Shown piece by piece: positions 17,002-25,845 of a DNA stretch of 64,000 nt. The DNA is from Gammaproteobacteria bacterium (GTDB lineage Bacteria; Pseudomonadota; Gammaproteobacteria; Steroidobacterales; Steroidobacteraceae). Below the pieces are notes generated by a model. That model worked only from the letters and a program-made list of their open reading frames with translations, had not been told where the DNA came from and searched no databases. Within the stretch, counting starts at the first letter, position 1. Each line of letters opens with the position of its first letter. Where the stretch lies: assembly GCA_027315105.1 (NCBI GenBank), contig DAHUYP010000076.1:124001-188000 (forward strand). The letters are read 5' to 3'. The translations under genes and the position numbers were made by a program.

Positions 17002-18077
17002 GCTGGTTAGAGGCGCTCAGGAGCATCGAGGAACTCGAGGATGCCCCCCTGGATGCGGAGCTGATCGCGCAGCTCGAGAGCGCCGGACGCGCGCGGCCGG
17101 CGGCGCCGATCCGATTCTCGACGCCGACCTTCAAGGACTACGCCAGCACCGAGTTGCGTGGCTGCTCGAAGAACAGCTTCCCCGCATTCTCGATCACCGG
17201 CGGCGCCTGCGGCCTGAACTGCGATCACTGTCGGGCGAAGATCCTGGCACCGATGCTGTCGGCGACCTCGCCCGAGATGCTCGACCGCAAGGTGCGCGGG
17301 TTGATCGCATCGCAGGGCCTGCAGGGCTTTCTGCTCTCGGGCGGCTCCAACCGGCGCAACGAGATCCGTTACGAGCGCTTCTATCCGACCATCGAGCGTC
17401 TCAAGCGCGATCATCCCGGCCTGCGCATCGCGATCCATACCGCGCTCACGGACGCCGCGGGCGCCCGGGCGATGGAGGCAGCGGGGGTCGATACGGCCAT
17501 GATGGACGTGATCGGCGATGATGCCACGATTCGTGAGGTCTACCATCTCGAGCGTCCGGTGGCGGACTTCGAGTCGACGCTGGCGGCGCTCTGTGCGACC
17601 GGCATGCAGGTCACGCCGCATATCGTCATCGGCCTGCACTACGGGCGCATATTGGGCGAGGCCGCCGCGCTCGAGATCGTGAGCCGCCACCGGGTCGGCA
17701 GTCTGGTGCTGGTCGTGGTGATGCCGTTCTACGCCGTGCCCGGCACCTTCGTCGTGCCCGACGCGGCCGAGGTCGGGCGGGTATTCGCCGCAGCACGCAG
17801 TCGGCTTGCGGGCCGCAGCGTGCTGCTGGGCTGCGCCCGGCCGCCCGGGATGCACAAGCGCGTCACCGACACCTACGCGGTGCTCGCCGGCCTCGACGGT
17901 ATTGCCTTTCCGGCCGACGGTGCCGTGGCGGTGGCGCACGCGATCGGCCGACCAGTCGAGCAGCAGCATGCCTGCTGCTCGATCAAGCTCGGCGGGGCCC
18001 GGCCGGGCGGCGAGCGCGTGCGCGCCGGCGAGGATGCATCGGATGACGCCATCACCCTTGGAGGAGTCGTCGCATGA
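16998..18077 (+). CDS. lipS1: LipS1, radical-SAM lipoyl synthase component
   Basis: The 359-residue protein is a radical-SAM enzyme with the cluster motif CGLNCDHC (Cys71, Cys75, Cys78). Further cysteines at 56 and near the C-terminus (HACCSI) may hold an auxiliary cluster. In sHdr-type sulfur oxidisers LipS1 and LipS2 together insert sulfur into octanoyl-LbpA in place of LipA. The adjacent lipS2, sLpl(AB) and lbpA genes support this assignment over biotin-synthase-like annotation. It overlaps both neighbours by 4 bp. Confidence 0.92.
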   Translation: MSWLEALRSIEELEDAPLDAELIAQLESAGRARPAAPIRFSTPTFKDYASTELRGCSKNSFPAFSITGGACGLNCDHCRAKILAPMLSATSPEMLDRKVRGLIASQGLQGFLLSGGSNRRNEIRYERFYPTIERLKRDHPGLRIAIHTALTDAAGARAMEAAGVDTAMMDVIGDDATIREVYHLERPVADFESTLAALCATGMQVTPHIVIGLHYGRILGEAAALEIVSRHRVGSLVLVVVMPFYAVPGTFVVPDAAEVGRVFAAARSRLAGRSVLLGCARPPGMHKRVTDTYAVLAGLDGIAFPADGAVAVAHAIGRPVEQQHACCSIKLGGARPGGERVRAGEDASDDAITLGGVVA

Positions 18078-19339
18078 GCTGTGTGAAACAACGGGATGGC
18101 GCCCAGGGCGCGGGCGGCGCGGCGGAGCGCGACTTCAACGCCTTCGAGGTGATGCAGCCGCGCGCGCCGGCGCCCACGCCGCTCGAGCGCCGCAACGGCG
18201 CGCGGGTCAAGTCGGCCGATCAGAGGCCGACCGGACTCTACCTGCCCAACAACAACACCATGGCGCCGCACATGCGCTCACCGGAGTACGTGCAGCTGTC
18301 CACGGCCGCGGCGATGACGCTCGGGATCATGGCGGGCCGGATGCACCGCTGCGAATGCACGCGCTGCCTCAACCTGCTGCTCACCTATCCGGAAGGCTGT
18401 CGCGCGAACTGTGCCTATTGCGGTCTCGCGCGGCATCGCGAAGCGGAGCGCGATTACGCCGACCGGAACTTCATACGCGTCGACTGGCCGGCCGTCCCGG
18501 TGCGGCAGATCCTCGACATCGTCGCGCGCGATGGTGCCGCGAGCCCGTTTCATCGCATGTGCATCTCGATGATCACGCACCCGCGCTCGGATGCCGATAC
18601 GGTGCAGGTGCTGCGCGCCTGGACGCGCCGCATCGACCCGGGCGCGATTCCGGTGTCGATCCTGTCGAACCCGACCACCATGAGCCGCGACGACGTCGTC
18701 AGGCTCAGGGATCTCGGCGCCGACATCTTCACGGTGGCTCTGGATGCGGCGACGCCGGCGATCTTCGAGCGCACGCGCGGCAAGGGTGTGCAATCGCCGC
18801 ACAAGTGGCAGAAATACTGGGAGATTCTGCTGGCCGCGCGTGACATCTTCGGGCCGCAGAAGTTCGGCGCTCACATCATCGTCGGCATGGGCGAGACGGA
18901 ATTCGACGCCCTGCAGCTCGTGCAGCGCCTGGTCGAGCTCGGGGGCCACAGCCACATGTTCTGCTTCTTCCCGGAGAAGGGCTCGCTGATGGACCATCTG
19001 CCGCCCACGCCGCGTGACCAGTGGCGGCGCGTGCAGCTCGCGCGCTACCTGATGGACTACGCGGGAGTGCGGCTCGAGCAGATGCGCTTCGACGGGCAGG
19101 GCCGCGTGAGCGATTTCGGCCTGCCGCGCGCCGAGCTCGACGCGGTCATCGATGCGGGCATCGCGTTCCGCACCTCCGGCTGCCCGGGCAAGTTCCGCGA
19201 GGACGTGTCCGCCTGCGATCGTCCCTACGGCGATTCTCCGCCGAGCGACATCGCCAGTTTTCCGTTCCAGCCCAACGGCCGCGACCGGCGCCGGATCCGC
19301 CGACAGCTCGGCATCCCGGCGGTTCGAGCCGAGTCATGA
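18074..19339 (+). CDS. lipS2: LipS2, radical-SAM lipoyl synthase component
   Basis: The 421-residue protein has a radical-SAM motif in EGCRANCAYCG (Cys109, Cys113, Cys116) and an upstream CECTRC group (Cys93, Cys95, Cys98) that probably binds an auxiliary Fe-S cluster serving as sulfur donor. It is the second half of the LipS1/LipS2 lipoyl synthase. The last residues are basic and probably flexible. It overlaps lipS1 and the sLpl(AB) gene by 4 bp each, so all three should be made together. Confidence 0.92.
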   Translation: MSCVKQRDGAQGAGGAAERDFNAFEVMQPRAPAPTPLERRNGARVKSADQRPTGLYLPNNNTMAPHMRSPEYVQLSTAAAMTLGIMAGRMHRCECTRCLNLLLTYPEGCRANCAYCGLARHREAERDYADRNFIRVDWPAVPVRQILDIVARDGAASPFHRMCISMITHPRSDADTVQVLRAWTRRIDPGAIPVSILSNPTTMSRDDVVRLRDLGADIFTVALDAATPAIFERTRGKGVQSPHKWQKYWEILLAARDIFGPQKFGAHIIVGMGETEFDALQLVQRLVELGGHSHMFCFFPEKGSLMDHLPPTPRDQWRRVQLARYLMDYAGVRLEQMRFDGQGRVSDFGLPRAELDAVIDAGIAFRTSGCPGKFREDVSACDRPYGDSPPSDIASFPFQPNGRDRRRIRRQLGIPAVRAES

Positions 19340-20421
19340 GCGCGCCGTTCCGCGTCGTCGACGCGGGCTTGCGTGAAGGGCGGTTCAACATCGCGCTCGA
19401 CCAGGCGATGCTCGAATTGCATCAGGCAGGGGAGATTTCCGACTCGATCCGTTTCATCCATTTTCTGCCGGTCGCACTGGTGGGTCGTCACCAGGAGCTC
19501 AGCACCGAGGTGGACCTGCAGTACTGTCGCGAGCACGGCATTGCGGTCGGCCGCCGGATCACGGGCGGCGGTGCGATCTATCTGGATCCGGGCCAGTTGG
19601 GCTGGGAGCTGGTATTCGGCCGCGGCACCCCGGGCGGCGCGCCGCTCGGCGAAGTCGCGCGGCTGATCTGCGAGGCGGCGGCCGCGGGCTTGAGCCGGCT
19701 CGGGATCGATGCACGCTTTCGGCCGCGCAACGACATCGAGGTCGGGGGCCGCAAGATCAGCGGTACCGGAGGCTTCTACGATGGCGATACGCTGATCTAT
19801 CAAGGCACGGTACTGGTCGATCTGGATCCCGCGGCGATGCTGGGGGCACTGCGCGTGCCGCGCGCCAAGATCGCCAAGCGCGGCCTCGACTCGGCGGCGC
19901 AGCGAGTGGTGACGCTGCGCGAGCTGCTCGGATCGGGCACGCCCACCATCGAGCAGGTGCAACAGGCGCTGCTGTCCGGTTTCCGTGAGCGTCTCGGGCT
20001 GGAGCCGTGGACCGATCGGCTGAGCGCCGCCGAGGAGAGTCGCGCACGGCAGCTGTATGAGGCGCAGATCGGCCGCGATGAGTTCGTCGCCGAGATCGGC
20101 GGTCCGCCCGGCGGCGGCCAGGTCCAGGTCGGCGTGCACACGAGCGCCGGCGGCACGATCACGTCCTACCTGCGGCGCGAGGGCGCGGGTGGGCGGCGCA
20201 TCGGCCAGGTGCTGATCACCGGAGATTTCTTCGTCGCGCCGCCGCGGCTGGTGTTCGACCTGGAAAGCCAGCTGCGCGGCACCGAGGTCGAAGCGCTCGA
20301 GGCCACGGTGGCGGCGTTCTTTGCCGCGCATGCCGCGGGAGCGCTGTCCGTGACGGCGGCCGATTTTCTGCAATCGCTGCGCGCTGCCCTGGCGGCGCCG
20401 GTGGCGACCTCCGGCGCTTGA
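19336..20421 (+). CDS. slpl(AB): sLpl(AB), lipoate-protein ligase of the sHdr system
   Basis: The 361-residue enzyme is a LplA-type ligase that attaches lipoate or octanoate to a lysine of its carrier protein. The core has RRITGGGAIYLD (from residue 73) and RKISGTGGFYDGD with Lys140, the family's catalytic region. About 100 C-terminal residues form the LplB-like accessory domain (GEIGGPPGGGQVQVGVH onward), giving the one-chain AB form specific for LbpA. The ATG at 19336 overlaps the lipS2 stop. Confidence 0.92.
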   Translation: MSAPFRVVDAGLREGRFNIALDQAMLELHQAGEISDSIRFIHFLPVALVGRHQELSTEVDLQYCREHGIAVGRRITGGGAIYLDPGQLGWELVFGRGTPGGAPLGEVARLICEAAAAGLSRLGIDARFRPRNDIEVGGRKISGTGGFYDGDTLIYQGTVLVDLDPAAMLGALRVPRAKIAKRGLDSAAQRVVTLRELLGSGTPTIEQVQQALLSGFRERLGLEPWTDRLSAAEESRARQLYEAQIGRDEFVAEIGGPPGGGQVQVGVHTSAGGTITSYLRREGAGGRRIGQVLITGDFFVAPPRLVFDLESQLRGTEVEALEATVAAFFAAHAAGALSVTAADFLQSLRAALAAPVATSGA

Positions 20422-20445
20422 GATCCGGCCGCGGTACCCGAGAAC

Positions 20446-21168
20446 GTGAAAACGCTCGCCGTCGTTCAGCACACCTCGTCCGAGTACCTCGGATTGATCG
20501 AGGACCATCTCGAGGGGCGTCGCATCCGGTTTCGATACTTCCGGCCGTTTACCGCTGGCGGACGGCTGCCCGAGCCCGCCGAAACCGCCGATGGACTGGT
20601 GCTGCTGGGCGGCGGCCCGTGGGGGGCGACACCCGGAGCGCATCGGCTGCCGACGCTGGACGCGGAGCTTGCCCTGACCGCGAGCGCGCTGGCGGCCGCG
20701 GGACCGGTGATCGGAATCGGTCTCGGCGCGCTGATTCTGGCCATCGCGGGCGGCGGCGCGGCGGCGCCGAGCCCGCTGGAGTTCGAAGTCACCAGCGCGC
20801 GGCGCACGGCGGCCGATGTGCTGGCCGGCTTTCTGCCGCAGCAATATCCGCTGGTGCGCTACGGGCGCGACCAGCCGATCCTTCCGGCAGGAGCGCGCGT
20901 GCTGGCGGTCGATGAGGCCGCCCGGCCGGCTCTGTTTCAGCTCGGGGAGCGCGGCTTCGGTTTCTCGGGGCACCCGGGTATCAAGTCCGCAATCATCGAG
21001 GACCTGATCATGGAATTTGCCGAGGGGCCCGCCGAGCCGGCAGCCGGACTCGAGGCGCTGCGCGCCGGGCGCCTCGCGATGGAACAGGCCCTGGTGCCGA
21101 TCATGACGGGACTGGTGCAATGCACCGGCCTCATGGCCGAACTGCAGGCCGCTGCGGCGACGCAATAA
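20446..21168 (+). CDS. Class I glutamine amidotransferase-like protein lacking the catalytic triad
   Basis: The 240-residue protein follows the class I GATase fold (DGLVLLGGGPWG, then PVIGIGLGALILA, then GFSGHPGIK). The nucleophile cysteine of the usual GICLG motif is Gly92, and the acidic residue expected after the histidine (His176-Pro) is Gly178, so it cannot act as a glutaminase. I recall GATase genes from other sHdr loci, so a structural or binding role in lipoate assembly or sulfur transfer is likelier than decay. The start is GTG at 20446, 24 bp after sLpl(AB). A 155-bp gap with an operator-like palindrome follows. Confidence 0.85.
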   Translation: MKTLAVVQHTSSEYLGLIEDHLEGRRIRFRYFRPFTAGGRLPEPAETADGLVLLGGGPWGATPGAHRLPTLDAELALTASALAAAGPVIGIGLGALILAIAGGGAAAPSPLEFEVTSARRTAADVLAGFLPQQYPLVRYGRDQPILPAGARVLAVDEAARPALFQLGERGFGFSGHPGIKSAIIEDLIMEFAEGPAEPAAGLEALRAGRLAMEQALVPIMTGLVQCTGLMAELQAAAATQ

Positions 21169-21256
21169 CGAACCCATCGCGCCGCGCTCGCTCGCGGCGC
21201 CGGCCGGCGCAATCCGTACTGCTCGCGATGCAAGCCTTGCGGTCGTTCCGGATATA

Positions 21257-21274
21257 TATTAGCCTCGGCTAATA
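21257..21274. promoter_or_regulatory. 18-bp palindrome upstream of dsrE3C-shdr, probable ArsR-type operator
   Basis: TATTAGCC and GGCTAATA are perfect inverted arms around TC, 50 bp before the dsrE3C start and inside an AT-rich patch. The symmetry and length fit an ArsR/SmtB-family dimer site. The candidate ligand is sHdrR, encoded at 28457, or the second ArsR protein at 30484. An internal promoter here would let dsrE3C-shdr be expressed apart from the lip genes. Confidence 0.6.
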
Positions 21275-21323
21275 ATTTGGGGGCGCCCCGCGGACTTTAA
21301 GGTTATCGAGGAGGCGGCTGCAG

Positions 21324-21701
21324 ATGGCGTCGAAACTGATCATCGTGATGGCCAACACCGATCCGCGCAACGGCGAGGAACTGGGTGCGCCGATCTTCCA
21401 GGCGACCGTCGCGGCCGCCATGGAGTTCGAGGTCGAGGTCATCTGCACGGCGACCGCCGGCCGGCTCATGAAGAAGGGCGTGGCCGAGAAGCTGTTCGTC
21501 AAGCCCGGATCGCCGAAGTCGGTGCTCGATTTCATCGACGATGCGCACGAGGCGGGCGTGAAGTTCTTCTGTTGCTCGCCGAACCTGGATTTGTTCGAGA
21601 TGACCGAAGCGGACCTGATCCCGCAGTGCAGTGGCATCATCGGCGGCGCCTACCTGATCGAGCGCGTGATGCAGGACGATTACAAGGTGCTGACCTACTG
21701 A
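21324..21701 (+). CDS. dsrE3C: DsrE3C-type sulfur carrier protein
   Basis: The 125-residue cytoplasmic protein has the DsrE fold (KLIIVMANTDP start) and a neighbouring cysteine pair Cys83-Cys84 in FFCCSPN, the carrier positions of the DsrE3C type. It should receive sulfane sulfur from TusA and present it to sHdr. AGGAGG lies 9 bp before the ATG, the strongest ribosome-binding site of the locus. It precedes shdrC1 by 22 bp, the usual place in this kind of cluster. Confidence 0.93.
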   Translation: MASKLIIVMANTDPRNGEELGAPIFQATVAAAMEFEVEVICTATAGRLMKKGVAEKLFVKPGSPKSVLDFIDDAHEAGVKFFCCSPNLDLFEMTEADLIPQCSGIIGGAYLIERVMQDDYKVLTY

Positions 21702-21723
21702 ACGCCTGCCGAGGTATCCGCGC

Positions 21724-22485
21724 ATGGAGCATGCGAGCGCCACACGAGTTCAGCAGCACATCGGCGATCCGGTCACCGGGACGCCGCCGGTCAGTCGCGC
21801 CAAGCTCGAGCAGATCTTCGGTGACATCCAGTCGGATCTGCGTTTCGACCACGAGCTGAACGGCTGCCTCAACTGCGGCATCTGCACGGCCACCTGCCCG
21901 TCGGCGCACTATTACGACTACAGCCCGCGCGAGATCGTGCAGCTGCTGTGGACCGAGAATCTCGAGGGCATCTACGACGCGATGCAGGAGAAGATCTGGG
22001 CCTGTGCCCAGTGCTACACCTGCGCGGCGCGCTGTCCGTTCGGCAATTCGCCCGGCGGCCTGGTGATGCTGATGCGCGAGGTGGCCATCAAGCACGGGCT
22101 CGAGTCGGCCAAGAACGTGCTGCGGCCGTTCAGCCGCGTCATGCTGAAGCTGATCTCGACCGGCAATCAGCTCTCGCCGGACATGATCAGCAAGGACGCC
22201 TTTCCCGACTGGGGGCCGAACATCTCGAAGGTCGATGCGCCGCTGGCCACGCTGCGCAAGGCGATCCCGGTTCCGACGCTGCACACCACCAAGACCGCCT
22301 GGGAGGTCAACCTGAAGACCTCGGTGGAGCTGTACACGATCTGGGAGGAGACCGGTGTGCTGCAGAGCCTCAAGACGATCGACCCGAATCTGTTCGACGT
22401 GATCGGCGACATCATGGACGAGAAGCGCGACGACTATGCGGACTGGCAGGCGGAACAGGAAGAGGAGACGGAGGAGGCGGACTGA
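21724..22485 (+). CDS. shdrC1: sHdrC1, two-[4Fe-4S] electron-transfer subunit
   Basis: sHdr is a cytoplasmic heterodisulfide-reductase-like complex that oxidises sulfane sulfur to sulfite. The 253-residue C1 subunit has two cubane motifs: Cys48, 51, 54, 58 (CLNCGICTATCP) and Cys94, 97, 100, 104 (CAQCYTCAARCP). A long C-terminal region ends in an acidic Glu/Asp tail. It opens the conserved gene order C1-B1-A-H-C2-B2. Confidence 0.95.
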   Translation: MEHASATRVQQHIGDPVTGTPPVSRAKLEQIFGDIQSDLRFDHELNGCLNCGICTATCPSAHYYDYSPREIVQLLWTENLEGIYDAMQEKIWACAQCYTCAARCPFGNSPGGLVMLMREVAIKHGLESAKNVLRPFSRVMLKLISTGNQLSPDMISKDAFPDWGPNISKVDAPLATLRKAIPVPTLHTTKTAWEVNLKTSVELYTIWEETGVLQSLKTIDPNLFDVIGDIMDEKRDDYADWQAEQEEETEEAD

Positions 22486-22546
22486 GAGCGCCCGGCGCAC
22501 CGGCCGATCGGCCCCGGCCACAACCCTAATCAGAGGAACAGCAGCG

Positions 22547-23908
22547 ATGAGCATTTCGAGCGACACGACCCCCGGTGAGCACCTCACGGGCCACGGCCCG
22601 GAATGGAAGGCCGCGCGGCTGGATGCGAAAGACGCTCAGATCGCGACCGTCTGGGTCGAGCAGATCATCAACAAGCGCTCCATGCAGACGAACAAGGAGC
22701 GGGTCGAGGACGTGCGCGACGTCATGTGGCAGCTCGAAAAGGACGGCGAGATCCTCGTGCACCGCGTCACCGACGATCACAAGCCCGTCATGGTGAAGAC
22801 CCTCTATGGGTGGGACAAGAAGGTTCCGACCATCCGGCTCTGGCATCACAAGTCCTGCGGCCAGTGCGGCAACATTCCCGGCTATCCCGCCTCGCTGCTG
22901 TGGCTGATGAACCAGCTCGGCGTGGAGTACCTCGACGAGACCGATCAGACCTCCTGCACGGCGTGGAACTATCACGGCTCAGGCATCGGCAACCTCGAGA
23001 GCCTGGCGGCCGTGTTCCTGCGCAATTTCCACCAGGCCTACGTGTCCGCCAAGGCGCAGGGCCTGCCCGAGGGCTACTACTACCCGCTGGTCCATTGCGG
23101 AACCTCGTTCGGCAACTACAAGGAGATACGCGGCTATCTGCTGCGCTCGGCCAAGCTGCGCGAGCGCGTGCGCCAGATCCTCGGCAAGCTCGGCCGGCTG
23201 GTGGACGGCAAGCTGCTGATCCCCGAGGAGCTGGTCCACTACTCGGAGTGGCTGCACGTGATGCGCTCCGAGGTGGCGCAACTGCAGCAGGTGGACTGCA
23301 GCCAAATCCGCGCCACGATTCATCCGGCATGCCACGTCTACAAGATGGTGCCGGAAGACGTGATCTACGACGACAGCGTGCTCGACGGCAACCGCGTCGC
23401 CGTGTCGACCGGCATCATGCAGACCCTGGGCGCACAGGTCATCGACTACTCGACCTGGTACGACTGCTGCGGCTTCGGGTTCCGCCACATCATTTCCGAA
23501 CGCGAGTTCACGCGCTCGTTCGCGATCGACCGCAAGATCCGGGTCGCGGTCGAGGAGGCGCATGCGGACGTGATGATCGGACACGACACCGGCTGCATCA
23601 CCACGCTGGACAAGAACCAGTGGATCAGCAAGGCGGACGGTCGCCCCGTAGGCCTGCCGGTGCTGGCCGACTGCCAGTTCGCGGCGCTGGTGTGCGGCGC
23701 GCACCCGTACAAGATCGTGCAGTCGCACTGGCATGCATCGGCGACCGAGTCGCTGATGGAGAAGCTCGGCATCGATTGGCGCGCCAAGAAGGTCGAGTTC
23801 GAGGAGTATCTGAAGGAGGTGGCCGCGGGGCGGTCGGAGACCCTGTACGATCCGCGGCGGATGATCACCTCGGGGCCGGGCTTCAAGCGCATCGGGCAAT
23901 CGGGATGA
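22547..23908 (+). CDS. shdrB1: sHdrB1, CCG-domain subunit
   Basis: The 453-residue subunit belongs to the HdrB family that holds noncubane [4Fe-4S] clusters through Cys-rich CCG motifs. Seen are SCGQCGN, HPACHVYK, WYDCCGFGF, HDTGC and ADCQFAALVCGAH, spread over both CCG domains. It has an N-terminal extension of about 100 residues compared with methanogen HdrB. GAGGAA precedes the ATG at 22547. It overlaps shdrA by 4 bp. Confidence 0.94.
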   Translation: MSISSDTTPGEHLTGHGPEWKAARLDAKDAQIATVWVEQIINKRSMQTNKERVEDVRDVMWQLEKDGEILVHRVTDDHKPVMVKTLYGWDKKVPTIRLWHHKSCGQCGNIPGYPASLLWLMNQLGVEYLDETDQTSCTAWNYHGSGIGNLESLAAVFLRNFHQAYVSAKAQGLPEGYYYPLVHCGTSFGNYKEIRGYLLRSAKLRERVRQILGKLGRLVDGKLLIPEELVHYSEWLHVMRSEVAQLQQVDCSQIRATIHPACHVYKMVPEDVIYDDSVLDGNRVAVSTGIMQTLGAQVIDYSTWYDCCGFGFRHIISEREFTRSFAIDRKIRVAVEEAHADVMIGHDTGCITTLDKNQWISKADGRPVGLPVLADCQFAALVCGAHPYKIVQSHWHASATESLMEKLGIDWRAKKVEFEEYLKEVAAGRSETLYDPRRMITSGPGFKRIGQSG

Positions 23909-24951
23909 GCCGTTCGATCCTGATCGTCGGCGGCGGTCCCGCGGGCCTCGCGGCCGCACACGCGCTGGCCCGCGTCGGCCAGCCCAGCGTGCTGATCGAC
24001 AAGGCCGCGCGCCTCGGCGGCGCACCGATCCTGTCGGGCTACGCCAAGCTGGTACCGTCGGGCGAATGGGCCAAGGACGCGATCGGCGGCATGGTGCAGC
24101 GAGTCGAGCAGGATCAGCTGGTCGAGGTGCACACCGGTACCAGCGTCACGAGATTGGACGGCAGCGCGGGCGATTTCACCGCCGAGCTCGCCGATGGCCG
24201 CCGGGTGCCGGCGGGCGCGGCGATCCTGTGCACCGGCTTCACGCACTTCGATTCGCTCAACAAGCCCGAATGGGGCTTCGGCACCTTCCCGGACGTGGTC
24301 ACGACGACCCAGGTCGAGCAGATGATCTCCTCCGGCAAGGGCGTGCGCTGCCCATCGGACGGCCGCAAGCCGCAGCGGGTCGCGATCCTGCTGTGCGTCG
24401 GCTCGCGCGACCGTCAGATCGGCCGCGAATGGTGCTCCAAGGTCTGCTGCACGGTGTCGGCGAACCTGGCGATGGAGATTCGCGAGGAGCTGCCCGAGTG
24501 CCACGTCTACATCTATTACATGGACATCCGCACCTTCGGGCTGTACGAGACGAAGTATTACTGGCGAAGCCAGGAGGAATTCAAGATCAAGTACATCAAG
24601 GCGCGCATCGCGGAGGTCACGTCCGACGGCAGCAAGCTCATCGTGAAGGGAGAGGACACGCTGGTGAAGCGGCCGGTCACGATCCCGTTCGATCTGGTGG
24701 TCCACGCGATCGGGATGGATCCGAACGTGGACAACAAGGCCATCGCCGCGGCGTTCGGCGTCGCGCTCGAGTCCCACGGTTATCTGGCCCGCGGCAACGC
24801 CTACGGCAATACGGCCGAGACCTCGCGTGCGGGCGTGTTCGTGGCCGGGGCGGCTGCGGGCCCGGAGACCATCGACGATTCGATCGCGCAGGGCCATGCG
24901 GCCGCGATGACGGCGCTGGCGCAGGTGCTGCCGGCGCGCGTGAGCGCTTGA
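23905..24951 (+). CDS. shdrA: sHdrA, FAD and [4Fe-4S] subunit
   Basis: The 348-residue subunit is the flavoprotein of sHdr. It has a Rossmann FAD site (ILIVGGGPAGLAAA, residues 5-18) and an unusual cluster site with Cys164 and Cys177, Cys181, Cys182 (CVGSRDRQIGREWCSKVCC region). It is much shorter than methanogen HdrA and lacks ferredoxin-like insertions, as expected for the sulfur-oxidation type. It should pass electrons from sulfur oxidation to an acceptor, with LbpA as likely partner. The ATG overlaps the shdrB1 stop. Confidence 0.95.
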   Translation: MSRSILIVGGGPAGLAAAHALARVGQPSVLIDKAARLGGAPILSGYAKLVPSGEWAKDAIGGMVQRVEQDQLVEVHTGTSVTRLDGSAGDFTAELADGRRVPAGAAILCTGFTHFDSLNKPEWGFGTFPDVVTTTQVEQMISSGKGVRCPSDGRKPQRVAILLCVGSRDRQIGREWCSKVCCTVSANLAMEIREELPECHVYIYYMDIRTFGLYETKYYWRSQEEFKIKYIKARIAEVTSDGSKLIVKGEDTLVKRPVTIPFDLVVHAIGMDPNVDNKAIAAAFGVALESHGYLARGNAYGNTAETSRAGVFVAGAAAGPETIDDSIAQGHAAAMTALAQVLPARVSA

Positions 24952-24961
24952 GGCGCGACGC

Positions 24962-25837
24962 ATGAGCGGCTGGCTGAGCCGTCGCGCAGCGCCAGCGGAG
25001 CCCGGCCCGGTTCGGCTCGATCTCAGCGGCCCGCGACTCGCGCGCAGCCTGGCCAGGTTGGCGGCGGGGGCCGAGGCGCAGGGCGGCATCGAGCGCTACG
25101 TCGATGCCCTGAAGCTCAAGAGCGCGCTGTTTCGCGATGCCCTCGGTGCGCAGGCCGATGCGGCCGCGACACTCGAGCTCGAGACGTTCAAGGGGCTGTG
25201 CCCCTTCATGGCGACCGTGCGCCGGCGCATTGCGCGCTGGCTCGAGCAGCCGGCCTACGACGCGTTGCGCGCGGACGTCGCGCAGCTGCTGTGCGCGCTC
25301 GATGATACGGCGGCCACCGACCGGCGCCTGGCCGACTTCGGCGCGCGCCTCGGCGACGACGCGCAGCAGCGCTGGGTGCGGGACCTGGGGGCCGAGCTGC
25401 TGCACAACGTCGCGCCCGAACGCTATCCGCTGATGACGCGCTGGGTCTGGGACGCGGCCACCAACACCGGCGTCATTCGCGAGATCTGGTTCGCGCAGGA
25501 CGTCGATCAGGTGCACATCGATGTGCCGGACGCCTATGCGACCTACCTGATGCTGCGCGAGGAGCTGAGCCAGTTCCTGACCCAGAACGGCTTCTTCCGG
25601 GACATCGTTCACTACGTCGATCTGTTGTGCGCGCAGGTGTACGCCGAGTACATCTGCGAGCAGGGCAGCAGCTACCTGCGCACCGACTTCTCGGCCGAGG
25701 AGGACCCGATGCAATACACGCGCCGCCTGCTCGGGCTCGACGGCGTCAAGGCGGGCAGCGGCCGCACGCGGCTCAAGACGATCGACGGCGAATGCTTCGT
25801 GCTGGCTGCGCCCGCCGATTCGTGGCTGCCCGGCTGA
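24962..25837 (+). CDS. shdrH: sHdrH, conserved protein of the sHdr cluster
   Basis: This 291-residue protein has no recognised catalytic motif. It is soluble and mostly helical by eye, with scattered cysteines (GLCPFM, LLCAL, LLCAQ, EYICEQ) that do not form a standard cluster motif. It sits between shdrA and shdrC2, with gaps of 10 and 8 bp, exactly where the conserved hypothetical subunit sHdrH occurs in type I shdr operons. Its role in the complex is unknown; the name rests on position and general resemblance. Confidence 0.82.
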   Translation: MSGWLSRRAAPAEPGPVRLDLSGPRLARSLARLAAGAEAQGGIERYVDALKLKSALFRDALGAQADAAATLELETFKGLCPFMATVRRRIARWLEQPAYDALRADVAQLLCALDDTAATDRRLADFGARLGDDAQQRWVRDLGAELLHNVAPERYPLMTRWVWDAATNTGVIREIWFAQDVDQVHIDVPDAYATYLMLREELSQFLTQNGFFRDIVHYVDLLCAQVYAEYICEQGSSYLRTDFSAEEDPMQYTRRLLGLDGVKAGSGRTRLKTIDGECFVLAAPADSWLPG

Positions 25838-25845
25838 GCGCTGTC

